Assembly: GCA_025997715.1 (NCBI GenBank) | Contig: BNUY01000035.1 | Location: forward strand, 1 to 21,229 | Reading direction: 5' to 3' | From: Spirochaetia bacterium | GTDB taxonomy: Bacteria > Spirochaetota > Spirochaetia > Treponematales > Breznakiellaceae | Length of the DNA: 21,229 nucleotides | Translations under genes and position numbers: made by a program | In this document: one piece after another, positions 6,463 through 13,629 of the stretch | Numbering within the stretch: the stretch's first letter is position 1 | Layout: each line of letters starts with the position of its first letter | The notes under the pieces: model-generated | What the model was told of the DNA's origin: nothing | The model's input: only the letters and a program-made list of their open reading frames with translations | Database searches by the model: none

Positions 6463-8020
6463 TTATAACGACTTCTTCTTCTTTGATTGTTTTATACCCG
6501 TTTTGAATTTCCCGAATTTCTATTTCGATTTTTTCAATTTCTTTTATCGCAGCGGTGACATGATTGTCAACAAAATTTGCGAAGGATGGGTCCACAAACA
6601 AATTACTACGGAGATGTTCCCGATCTTTGGAATGGCAGAGTTCAATGTGCTTTTTCATGTCCGCGGTGCGTTCCAGAAAACCGGCAATCTTTTCATCCCA
6701 GTCTTTTGCTATGCCCGGCTGCGGCATCTTTGTTATCTGCCGTTTCGCTCCTTTTATTTCTGTTTTAAGTTGAAATTCAACGTCGTCAACAAAAACACTA
6801 AATTCCGAAGGGCCTTTTCGTATCCCAAAACGATCATAGGGCTCAGTTTTTTGATAATTTTTATTCCAATAATGGAGATACATAGTCGCATCTGTGTTTG
6901 TTAATTTTTTAAAATCGCTCTGCCGTATCAGATTCACCGTTGGGTTCCCCGGCCGCATTACAAGTTCGTAGTATTCAGACTGGGCATTTGCCGGTACGGT
7001 AAGGCGCTCATCCGTTACAATCTTAGTTTCTCCGTCTATTTCTGTTTTGAATTCCCTAAGTTCGCCCTGAATTCCTTTGATATCAACTGATGCCATATAT
7101 CCATATTCAGAAATTGCCCGGCAGACATACCCCCAGACCGCGTCTCTTTGTCTGTCCTCATCCCAAATACAGTCCTTTATTAAAAAACAATCTATAAGGT
7201 CAACTTCTTTTCTGTCGTTAAGAAATGCGGAGGTCCGTAAAAGCCGCGCAATTTTTCGCCACCGCCGGTCCGACACATACATCTGATTACCGGCATTTTC
7301 TTCTTTATCATTATCCACCTGTATTATTTTCCGGATTATATCTATCACATAGAATATGTTTGCCGGTATTTCGATTTCATCAATCCCTTTACTCCATTCC
7401 TTGTATTCTTCATTGGTAATTTTTTCTGAAACCGTATCTTCATAGGGATTCAACTTTTCAGAAATCATCGCGTCGAAGTTATCTTTGTTTGCGATACCGT
7501 CAACACGGAGGCGTACCAGAAACCGGTCCCACAGCGCTTCAAGCCCCAGATCGTGTGCGGGCGATTCATTTGATGTGGAAATAAGCGCCTTCATCGGCAC
7601 ATTAATTTCACTTTTACCGTTACGAAATTTCTTTTCGTTTATCACCGTAAGCAGGGTGTTTTGAATTGACGGGCCGGCCTTCCAGATTTCATCAAGAAAC
7701 ACAACCTCCGCGTCCGGCAGATAATTCGTTGTCAGCCGCTCATATTCGTCTTTATCCTTTAGTTTTGATATGGAAACCGGCCCGAAAATTTCATCCGGCG
7801 TACTGAAGCGGCTCATAAGATATTCAAATACCTTAGCATTTTTATAGGCAAATTTCAGCTTCCTGGCAACTAAACTTTTCGCAACCCCCGGAGGCCCCAA
7901 CAGAAAGATGCTTTCACCGGCTATAGAAGAAAGCAACGCCAACCGGACAAGCTCTTCTTTTTCCAGAACCCTTTCATTCAATTGTGCAAGCAATGTTTCA
8001 ATTCTTGGTTTTATCGCCAT
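6455..8020 (-). CDS. ravA: RavA-like MoxR-family AAA+ ATPase
   Basis: A 521-residue MoxR-class ATPase. It has Walker A GPPGVAKS (residues 42-49), Walker B VVFLDE (106-111), sensor 1 ISTSNESP (147-154) and an arginine in ALWDRF (162-167). A long C-terminal region like RavA's linker and LARA-like part follows. Length is close to E. coli RavA (about 500). It would use ATP hydrolysis, with ViaA, to remodel or mature client enzymes. The start at 8020 is supported by AGGA seven bases upstream. A palindromic operator (8055-8068) and a -10-like TAGGAT (8032-8027) sit just before it. That -10 would place the transcript start almost on the ATG, so either the message is leaderless or the true -10 differs. 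Confidence 0.9.
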   Translation of the reverse strand: MAIKPRIETLLAQLNERVLEKEELVRLALLSSIAGESIFLLGPPGVAKSLVARKLKFAYKNAKVFEYLMSRFSTPDEIFGPVSISKLKDKDEYERLTTNYLPDAEVVFLDEIWKAGPSIQNTLLTVINEKKFRNGKSEINVPMKALISTSNESPAHDLGLEALWDRFLVRLRVDGIANKDNFDAMISEKLNPYEDTVSEKITNEEYKEWSKGIDEIEIPANIFYVIDIIRKIIQVDNDKEENAGNQMYVSDRRWRKIARLLRTSAFLNDRKEVDLIDCFLIKDCIWDEDRQRDAVWGYVCRAISEYGYMASVDIKGIQGELREFKTEIDGETKIVTDERLTVPANAQSEYYELVMRPGNPTVNLIRQSDFKKLTNTDATMYLHYWNKNYQKTEPYDRFGIRKGPSEFSVFVDDVEFQLKTEIKGAKRQITKMPQPGIAKDWDEKIAGFLERTADMKKHIELCHSKDREHLRSNLFVDPSFANFVDNHVTAAIKEIEKIEIEIREIQNGYKTIKEEEVVIND

Positions 8021-8026
8021 ATATAT

Positions 8027-8068
8027 ATCCTATCAAACTGTTTGAGTAATGCATGTAACATAGGCTAC
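8027..8068 (-). promoter_or_regulatory. Crp-type operator and -10 before ravA
   Basis: GTAACATAGGCTAC (8055-8068) differs from the best operator at one base. On the minus strand its centre is 29.5 bp from TAGGAT (8032-8027), the same geometry as at the regulator and XdhC promoters. Confidence 0.7.
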
Positions 8069-8110
8069 CGGTGATACGTAAATTTTCAGGTGTATGTCTT
8101 GCGGATAATA

Positions 8111-8146
8111 TTCGTGTTTTTCGTGTCCATTCGTGGTTAAATTCTT
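8111..8146. repeat. Intergenic TTCGTG-type repeat
   Basis: TTCGTGT occurs at 8111-8117 and 8120-8126, then TTCGTGG at 8130-8136, a period of 9-10 bp, followed by TTAAATTCTT. The end (GTGGTTAAATTCTT) recurs almost exactly at 9446-9459, inside the hairpin after the XdhC gene. From memory, such TTCGTGT...TTCGTGGTTA strings occur as dispersed intergenic repeats in many bacteria. Confidence 0.6.
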
Positions 8147-8227
8147 GTTTTGGAACTGGCCTTTATCATATTCGACTATTTTTTAAAAATAATACGAACC
8201 GCAAATCGTTACAAAAACAATTAGTAT

Positions 8228-8270
8228 GTAACATGAGCTACTTTTACATTATAGAAATTATGTGTATTAT
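8228..8270 (+). promoter_or_regulatory. Crp-type operator and -10 before the XdhC gene
   Basis: GTAACATGAGCTAC (8228-8241) is followed by TATTAT (8265-8270), 30.5 bp from the operator centre. The predicted start near 8277 gives a leader of about 60 nt that includes the palindrome at 8301-8322. Confidence 0.7.
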
Positions 8271-8300
8271 TTGTACACCGCATAAAGCGGAAAATAGTAC

Positions 8301-8322
8301 GACTATTTTTTGAAAAATAGTC
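8301..8322. repeat. Perfect palindrome in the XdhC-gene leader
   Basis: GACTATTTTT and AAAAATAGTC form 10-bp perfect arms around a TG. The palindrome ends about four bases before the GGGAG ribosome binding site (8326-8330). A similar but imperfect copy lies at 8174-8193. It could be an operator or an RNA hairpin controlling translation. Confidence 0.65.
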
Positions 8323-8339
8323 GCCGGGAGATTAAGAAA

Positions 8340-9416
8340 ATGATATTAAAAGATCTATTCACCACCATACTTGAGAAAACAAACGTCGGAGATGACACCG
8401 TACTGGTTACCATTGTAGCTGAAATGGGGTCCAGCCCAAGAAGCGCGGGCTCTCATATGCTGGTCGATAAAGGCGGCAGAGCCTGCGGCACCATTGGGGG
8501 CGGGACCCTGGAATATAAGGCGATAGAACTGGCCCAAAATCTTTTGGAACAGCAGAGGTCACGGAAAAAAACTTACCGGCTGCACCAAAACGACGAAGAA
8601 GATTTGGGTATGGCCTGCGGCGGCGATGTGGAAGTCTATTTTCAGTTTATACCGGGACATGACGAACGCGCCATTACGTGTATGAAAGAATGTCTTTCAT
8701 CGCTGGAAAAGGATGAGGATGCATGGCTGTTTACCGACTTAACCAATCCCACCGATTGGTCCATGGCCATTTACCACCGTAATACTGCTCCCAAGGGAAT
8801 GGAACTCAGCAATGATGCTATAAAAGCCTTGGCCAGAAACAAGGGGACCCTGGTCAAAATAGGGGACCGGCGTATTTTTGGTGAACCTATCAATTTTGCG
8901 GGCAAGGTGTTCATATTTGGCGGCGGGCATTGCGCGCAGGCTCTGCAGCCGGTACTCACCACCGTGGGCTTCCGCTGCGTTGTTTTTGACAACCGGGAAG
9001 AATTCGTGACACGGGAATTATTCCCAACGGCACAGGATTTATTTGTCGGCGACTATGATGCCATTTCCGAAAAGATACGGGTCAGTTCTAATGACTATAT
9101 TGTGATAATGACCCATGCCTTTGATGTCACCGTATTACGGCAGACTATAGCAAAGGGCTGCGCCTATACCGGCGTCATCGGCAGCAAAGCAAAAATAGCT
9201 GCGGTAAAACGGGAGCTTGGATCGGAAGGGATCGGGGAAGAGGTCCTGGATAAAATAAATGCCCCCATAGGACTAAAGATAAAATCGGAAACGCCGGAGG
9301 AAATAGCTATCAGCATTGCGGGGGAAATGATACTGCGCCGGGCGGAACTGCGGGCAGCAGCCCATGAAGGAAGAAATCAACCACAGACCACACGGACGAC
9401 ACAGACAAAAGAATGA
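8340..9416 (+). CDS. XdhC/CoxI-family molybdenum-hydroxylase maturation protein
   Basis: A 358-residue XdhC-family protein. The N-terminal XdhC/CoxI domain is marked by GSSPRSAGSHML (residues 30-41), GTIGGGTLE (50-58) and MACGGDVEVYF. The C-terminal Rossmann domain is marked by GKVFIFGGGHCAQAL (188-202), FVGDYDAI, VIMTHAFDVTVL and YTGVIGSKAK. XdhC proteins carry and help sulfurate or insert the molybdenum cofactor of xanthine dehydrogenase-type enzymes, which matches the neighbouring hydroxylase genes. The ATG at 8340 is chosen because GGGAG lies 9 nt upstream; an upstream TTG at 8310 falls inside the palindrome and is unlikely. The last dozen residues (QPQTTRTTQTKE) are encoded by an intergenic-type repeat, so the native C-terminus seems to have been replaced. 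Confidence 0.92.
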   Translation: MILKDLFTTILEKTNVGDDTVLVTIVAEMGSSPRSAGSHMLVDKGGRACGTIGGGTLEYKAIELAQNLLEQQRSRKKTYRLHQNDEEDLGMACGGDVEVYFQFIPGHDERAITCMKECLSSLEKDEDAWLFTDLTNPTDWSMAIYHRNTAPKGMELSNDAIKALARNKGTLVKIGDRRIFGEPINFAGKVFIFGGGHCAQALQPVLTTVGFRCVVFDNREEFVTRELFPTAQDLFVGDYDAISEKIRVSSNDYIVIMTHAFDVTVLRQTIAKGCAYTGVIGSKAKIAAVKRELGSEGIGEEVLDKINAPIGLKIKSETPEEIAISIAGEMILRRAELRAAAHEGRNQPQTTRTTQTKE

Positions 9417-9450
9417 TATTTCAATGCAAAAGTCCGTGAGGTCTGTGGTT
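9379..9450. repeat. Long inverted repeat at the end of the XdhC gene
   Basis: 19-bp arms (9379-9397 and 9432-9450) pair with one mismatch around a 34-bp loop. The left arm lies inside the XdhC coding frame. The right arm continues into GTGGTTAAAATTCTT, as in the repeat at 8111-8146. There is no clear T-run, so it is a poor intrinsic terminator on this strand, but it separates two convergent genes. Confidence 0.7.
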
Positions 9451-9497
9451 AAAATTCTTAAAAACCATATATACAGTTTTATGCAGTGTGCAGTATA

Positions 9498-11558
9498 TCA
9501 TTTTCCCTTATACTTTACATACTCACAAATGGCATTTGCCGTATTTTCCTCACCAATAGAACTGTCGATGCATAACTCGTATTGGCGGGCATCACCCCAC
9601 CCATTGCCGGATACGTGTTTGTAATACGCGGCACGGGCGGCGTCTTGTTTCGCAATGTTTTTCCGTCCCTCCGCTTCGGTATCGCCGTAGAACCTCACCA
9701 CCTGTTTAATCCGGTATTCTTCCGGCGCATGGATGAATACCCGCACTACGTTGGCATAATCGTGCAAGACATAATCGGCGGCGCGCCCAACAATCACGCA
9801 TGAGCCTGCATCGGCAATTTTTCGGATAGCTTTTCCCTGCGCGATAATCGCCTGCCGGACCACATCGGTATCCATATACATATCACGGATGCCGGCAGGC
9901 GATTCGGAGTTTATGCTTGAAATGAATTCCGCCGCAAGGCCGCTTTCCTTACCCGCCAGCGCCGTCATCTCTTTATAATAAAAGGGAATCCCCAGCTTCC
10001 CGGCGACAAGCCGGCCAATATGCTGACCCCTCGAACCATGTTCGCGGGAAATCGTGATAATCACCCCGGGATGGGACGCCTTGGGTACTTCAAGCGGGTG
10101 GGCTATGGCAGAGGCGGAGCCATTAAAACCCGCCGAGCGGGCGGTTTCAACCGGCGCCGATTTACTAACACCCAAATTTTTCCATACATGCGCCACCACA
10201 ACACCGGTAACGAGTATTGCCAAAATATCGGCGGCGGGAGCGGCCCAGAAAATGCCGGTAACGCCAAGATACACGGGGAATACAAAGGTGAATACGATAA
10301 GAAAGATAACATCACGAATCATTGAAAGCGGAATTGCCGCGCTTGCCTTACCGATTGATTGCAGGAAAATGGCGCATGCTTTTTGAAGGCAGGTACATAT
10401 AATAAGTGCGAGATAGATACGCAGACACCGTACCGCAAAGGTTGTATACAATTCACCGTCGCTTCCGAATAGGGCAATAAAAACCTGCGGTATGCCTTCA
10501 AACAAAACGGTGGCTATTGCGCTTGTCAGCAATGTCCAGAACATGACAAACTTGAACGCCTCCCGTACCCGGTCGTAGCGCTTTGCACCGTAGTTAAAAC
10601 CAATGACCGGCTGCGCTCCCGCCGCAATACCAATCGCTATGTTAAGAACGATTTGGAACAACTTCATGATGACGACAAACGCCGCCAACGGTATATCGGC
10701 GCCGTATTCGGACAAAGAGCCATAGGACACGAGGAGCACATTGTTTACTATTGTTACAATGACAATAGAAATTTGCGTGAGGAAACTTGATCCGCCCAGG
10801 GGCAAAACACGGCGTACCACCTTCAAACACGGCAAAAAATCGGCGGCACGGAGGCGAAACATTTTACTCTTAGCAAGATAGGCCGCACATATAACAAAGC
10901 TTACAAACTGACCGAAGATTGTCGCATACGCCGCGCCTTTAATTCCCCAGCCCCACACAAAAATCGTAATGGGGTCAAAGATAATGTTCAACACCGCGCC
11001 GACCGCCATCGCTGCCATTGAGTAACGCGGGCTGCCATCGGCGCGTATAATTGCCGCAAGGGTGTTTTGTGCAAGCGCCAGCGGCAGCATGATAAAAATG
11101 ATCTGCCCGTAATCGCGGGTTAATTCGATTGTCATATCTGTTGCGCCGAGCGCATACAGAATGCGGTCACCACAGAGGTAACAAATAACTATCAGCACTA
11201 CGCCTGACAGAAATGAAAACAACACGCTGTTGGCGATTGTTTTACCAAGCCCTTTGGTGTTAAGGCCATTTATGGCCACGCTCCCTTGCGCCAGACTTAA
11301 ATACGCCGCCGCCCCATCGCCGAACAGCAATGACGCAGCCCAACCGACGACGGTAATGGGGAAAATAATGCCCGTTGCCGCGTTACCCAAATAACCAAGA
11401 CTGCTGTTACCGATAAATATCTGGTCTACAATGTTGTAGAGGCACGAGATAATCAGTGAGATGACGCAGGGAATAATAAACTTTGGTAAAAGCTTCTTCA
11501 CCGGCTCCGTAAGAAGATAGTTGTCCGAGGGACGGATGTCCCCTTGAACGTTTTCCAT
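9498..11558 (-). CDS. MATE-family transporter fused to a cytidylate-kinase-like domain
   Basis: A 686-residue two-part protein. Residues 1 to about 460 are a MATE (multidrug and toxin extrusion) transporter with about 12 membrane segments and typical NIVDQIFIGNSSLG near the N-terminus. The family exchanges cationic compounds against Na+ or H+. A polar Ala/Ser-rich linker leads, from about residue 496, into a soluble domain like Cytidylate_kin2: VIITISREHGSRGQHIG, LGIPFYYKEM, VIVGRAADYVL and RVFIHAPEEYRIKQV. The phosphate loop reads G508-S-R-G511 where relatives usually have GSGG. AAGGAG before the ATG and a consensus promoter at 11688-11660 support the start. Fusion joins a membrane exporter to a putative nucleotide kinase; whether it phosphorylates anything is unknown. 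Confidence 0.9.
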   Translation of the reverse strand: MENVQGDIRPSDNYLLTEPVKKLLPKFIIPCVISLIISCLYNIVDQIFIGNSSLGYLGNAATGIIFPITVVGWAASLLFGDGAAAYLSLAQGSVAINGLNTKGLGKTIANSVLFSFLSGVVLIVICYLCGDRILYALGATDMTIELTRDYGQIIFIMLPLALAQNTLAAIIRADGSPRYSMAAMAVGAVLNIIFDPITIFVWGWGIKGAAYATIFGQFVSFVICAAYLAKSKMFRLRAADFLPCLKVVRRVLPLGGSSFLTQISIVIVTIVNNVLLVSYGSLSEYGADIPLAAFVVIMKLFQIVLNIAIGIAAGAQPVIGFNYGAKRYDRVREAFKFVMFWTLLTSAIATVLFEGIPQVFIALFGSDGELYTTFAVRCLRIYLALIICTCLQKACAIFLQSIGKASAAIPLSMIRDVIFLIVFTFVFPVYLGVTGIFWAAPAADILAILVTGVVVAHVWKNLGVSKSAPVETARSAGFNGSASAIAHPLEVPKASHPGVIITISREHGSRGQHIGRLVAGKLGIPFYYKEMTALAGKESGLAAEFISSINSESPAGIRDMYMDTDVVRQAIIAQGKAIRKIADAGSCVIVGRAADYVLHDYANVVRVFIHAPEEYRIKQVVRFYGDTEAEGRKNIAKQDAARAAYYKHVSGNGWGDARQYELCIDSSIGEENTANAICEYVKYKGK

Positions 11559-11659
11559 TCTGTACTCCTTGAGAAAATAATAGTGTGTGGAGTCTTTTAC
11601 GCAGGTTAATACGTGGAAAGTTACCTGAAAACCGTCAATCGTACTGACTGATAAATGCC

Positions 11660-11688
11660 AGTATAGAGAAATATGAAATTCTTGTCAA
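11660..11688 (-). promoter_or_regulatory. Promoter of the MATE-kinase gene
   Basis: On the minus strand, TTGACA (11688-11683), 17 bp and TATACT (11665-11660) match sigma-70 consensus. It would give a leader of about 95 nt before the ATG at 11558. No riboswitch fold was recognised in the leader. Confidence 0.8.
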
Positions 11689-11791
11689 GGGGACGCATTG
11701 AATATCAATGATCCGCCTAAACCGATCCTTGGCCCGTTTTATCATTACCCAGTAATGCAATATCCCCATATGCGCACTTCCGGAGCTATTT

Positions 11792-11849
11792 TTCTTTGAT
11801 CCGTTAATGGCTGCCCTATGCTCAATATTCCTATAAATCCGATAGGCTT
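11792..11849. repeat. 58-bp direct repeat, left island boundary
   Basis: Matches 17371-17428 in the same orientation at 56 of 58 positions. The two copies enclose the whole restriction/nuclease operon. On the minus strand both copies encode AYRIYRNIEHRA-INGSK in the same frame. Confidence 0.88.
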
Positions 11850-11914
11850 ACCTTTTTGTCTATGACAATGCTCTTGCCAATACTTTTAATAACTGCTCAC
11901 TCAAACGGTGTATA

Positions 11915-12115
11915 TCAGGGCATGATATTACAGACGGATATGTCATCTTCTATCAATAACAATAACACTTTTTCAAACAATCGTCCGGCAGACTCAGTGC
12001 CGCCCTTTTTGTCAAGCGCCATACTTTTCTTTGCCAACTCCGCTATGGTTGACTTAATATTTTGATTATTTATTTCTATTGTTAAAAACCTCTTGTATAA
12101 GATATTCCAATTCAA
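11915..12115 (-). CDS. Hypothetical small protein at the end of the island operon
   Basis: An open frame of up to 66 codons overlaps the 3' end of the HD-hydrolase gene by 50 bp. The part after that gene (NNQNIKSTIAELAKKSMALDKKGGTESAGRLFEKVLLLLI) looks like a real amphipathic helical protein, but no good ribosome binding site marks the start and an internal ATG (at SMALDKK) is possible. No family recognised. It could also be a decayed gene tail. Confidence 0.3.
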   Translation of the reverse strand: MNWNILYKRFLTIEINNQNIKSTIAELAKKSMALDKKGGTESAGRLFEKVLLLLIEDDISVCNIMP

Positions 12116-12683
12116 CGAACATTTTATAATCAGCGAGAAACGACATTTCCTTTACCATGCTTGTATAATACCATTTAATATCGTCCTTACCGGCATTAAA
12201 GCGTTCCCAGAGTTTATCACCTGAATCCTGTAAATCGACATACATACTGCGTAAATTGGAAAGTTTATCGGCGCAGCATACTAAAACTGATTCAAAAGAA
12301 ATACCGGCCAAGTGATCAATGGTTGATTGTTTTCGTTCTTTCCATGATTTTGATTTATCTTCGGATTCTGCTTCAACTATAGAAAGAATTTGATCCCCGA
12401 AAAGACGGGATATTTCTTCCGGTTTGGTATCCGTATCCTCTAAGGTATCATGCAAAATACCGGCAATAATTACCTCTTTTTCACATTCATTTTCAGTCAA
12501 AATTTGCATTACTTCTAATGGGTGAACGATGTAAGGAATGTCAGTACCTTTTCTTTTTTGCCCATCGTGTTTTTTGGCTGCAAAAGTGATAGCATTATGA
12601 ATATCTAAATCAATCTTTGATTGACGTTCTTCTTCAGACTCAACCCAACCCTCATAAAAATCAACTTCATCATTGTTTGTCAT
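12066..12683 (-). CDS. RelA/SpoT-like HD-domain hydrolase (small alarmone hydrolase type)
   Basis: A 205-residue HD phosphohydrolase like the hydrolase half of SpoT or Mesh1. It shows AITFAAKKHDGQKRKG (residues 31-46), PYIVHPLEV with H54, ILHDTLEDT with H78-D79 and E82-D83, and ADKLSNLRSM with D139 and N143. These are the metal- and substrate-binding positions of (p)ppGpp hydrolases, and no synthetase domain is present. It therefore probably removes phosphate groups from ppGpp or a related nucleotide. The start at 12683 is set by GGAGG six bases upstream. It is the downstream gene of the restriction/nuclease operon; before the two-TM gene was inserted it would have followed the methyltransferase closely. 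Substrate and a role in defence are inference. Confidence 0.85.
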   Translation of the reverse strand: MTNNDEVDFYEGWVESEEERQSKIDLDIHNAITFAAKKHDGQKRKGTDIPYIVHPLEVMQILTENECEKEVIIAGILHDTLEDTDTKPEEISRLFGDQILSIVEAESEDKSKSWKERKQSTIDHLAGISFESVLVCCADKLSNLRSMYVDLQDSGDKLWERFNAGKDDIKWYYTSMVKEMSFLADYKMFVELEYLIQEVFNNRNK

Positions 12684-12684
12684 A

Positions 12685-12738
12685 TTATTCCTCCAATAAA
12701 CCAATAATCATCCGGTTCTTCGCATTTACTAATTTCAT
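12685..12738 (-). CDS. 17-codon leader peptide or remnant before the HD gene
   Basis: MKLVNAKNRMIIGLLEE starts seven bases after the duplicated methyltransferase tail, whose GAAGGAG would be its ribosome binding site. It ends two bases before the HD-gene ATG, and its last codons contain the HD gene's own GGAGG. It may serve translational coupling between methyltransferase and HD genes, or be chance. Confidence 0.3.
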   Translation of the reverse strand: MKLVNAKNRMIIGLLEE

Positions 12739-12740
12739 AT

Positions 12741-12774
12741 CTACTCCTTCAAAAACCCGTACTCATACACTTTC
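12741..12774. repeat. 34-bp direct repeat, detached copy of the methyltransferase 3' end
   Basis: Matches 13596-13629 at 32 of 34 positions. On the minus strand it encodes KVYEYGFLKE plus stop, against KVYEYGFLKG plus stop in the methyltransferase. It lies just after the two-TM gene, whose stop codon runs into it. Confidence 0.88.
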
Positions 12775-13585
12775 ACCAATTAAATTTTCGTATGGTAAAT
12801 GTTTTCTGAATAAGTTGCATTATTTCGTCATCAAGGATTAGTTTTTCTGTTTGTGTATCATCCTTGGAATAAGGCGTTTTCAAGCTGTTTCGGTAAGCAG
12901 CAATATGTTCAATAATATTACACCTGTCAATTTTATTCTGAATACGTTGAAAAAGAGTATGCACCAATATTTTGATTTTGTCTTTATACTGTTTACCCTC
13001 ACCAATTTGATTGTGAATTGTGCTCCATATGTAACTAGCAAGACTTATCAGGTCGCTTGTATAAATTTCTTCAAAATCATTCCTTGTTAGAGCTTTTAAG
13101 TTATTAAATGAATTTAAACAAGCAAACAAATGTGATTCTTCCGCTTCATCGCTTATCATATATGCGCCAAAAGTACCTTTGTGCTGGTTAAGAATACAAC
13201 TGACATCGAGAATGCTGTCTTTTAATTTTTGTTCACCTTCTTCTATATTTTTCTTATACTGATTCTCGATATTATTTTGAGTCATAAAACTAATTGATCC
13301 AGTAACAACAATAACCACAACTGTAAATATGATTGATAATCCACCTTGATTGATTATTGTATTCCACCACAAGCTTTTTAATTCGTTTTGATTGGTTATA
13401 TATTTATCAAAATAAACCATATTCAAATCTGAAGCCTGTTCAGAGCATAAATAAATTTCCTTCAACTCTGCAATCTGATCTGCGATTTCGCCTTCTCTCT
13501 TTATGAGAAAAAAAGATACGCCAATCAGAAACACGAACATAATAAGTAAAATCCAAGATAGTACATTAGACGTTTTTTGTCCCAT
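12773..13585 (-). CDS. Two-transmembrane protein of unknown function in the defence operon
   Basis: A 270-residue protein with two hydrophobic segments, residues 8-27 (LSWILLIMFVFLIGVSFFL) and about 83-101, separated by a polar loop of about 55 residues. The C-terminal region of about 165 residues is soluble and partly helical (coiled-coil-like near 105-125). GGAGG before the ATG at 13585 supports the start. No family was recognised. It lies between the methyltransferase and the HD gene, and the unit is bounded by 34-bp copies of the methyltransferase 3' end, so it was added later. Small membrane-anchored proteins of this shape are often effectors in anti-phage systems, but that role here is a guess. 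Confidence 0.75.
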   Translation of the reverse strand: MGQKTSNVLSWILLIMFVFLIGVSFFLIKREGEIADQIAELKEIYLCSEQASDLNMVYFDKYITNQNELKSLWWNTIINQGGLSIIFTVVVIVVTGSISFMTQNNIENQYKKNIEEGEQKLKDSILDVSCILNQHKGTFGAYMISDEAEESHLFACLNSFNNLKALTRNDFEEIYTSDLISLASYIWSTIHNQIGEGKQYKDKIKILVHTLFQRIQNKIDRCNIIEHIAAYRNSLKTPYSKDDTQTEKLILDDEIMQLIQKTFTIRKFNW

Positions 13586-13595
13586 ATTCTCCTCC

Positions 13596-13629
13596 CTACC
13601 CCTTCAAAAACCCATACTCATACACTTTC
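13596..13629. repeat. 34-bp direct repeat, native methyltransferase 3' end
   Basis: This copy is continuous with the methyltransferase gene and includes its stop codon (13598-13596). With 12741-12774 it bounds an 855-bp unit carrying one gene. Confidence 0.88.

Larger units (their letters stand above)
8021..8339. other. Divergent regulatory region between ravA and the XdhC gene
   Basis: This 319-bp stretch holds two operators (8055-8068 for ravA, 8228-8241 for the XdhC gene), an intergenic repeat of TTCGTG units (8111-8146) and two related A/T-rich palindromes (8174-8193 imperfect, 8301-8322 perfect). Frames crossing it look like chance; no gene is supported. Confidence 0.7.
11559..11914. 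other. Intergenic stretch upstream of the MATE gene and left island boundary
   Basis: It holds the MATE promoter (11660-11688) and the left 58-bp island repeat (11792-11849). From that repeat a minus-strand frame stays open to about 11630 (AYRIYRNIEH..., then HMGILHYWVMIKRAKDRF), in phase with the 47-aa gene at 17352-17495. It may be the original 3' part of that gene, left behind by island insertion, but it overlaps the MATE promoter and may no longer be expressed. Confidence 0.5.

Noticed and set aside
8071..8313. 80-codon plus-strand frame upstream of the XdhC gene
   Set aside because: It crosses two operators, a repeat and a palindrome, has no ribosome binding site and its translation is low in complexity.
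9379..9450. Inverted repeat as an intrinsic terminator
   Set aside because: There is no T-run after the right arm, the loop is long and the left arm is inside coding sequence; called a repeat instead.
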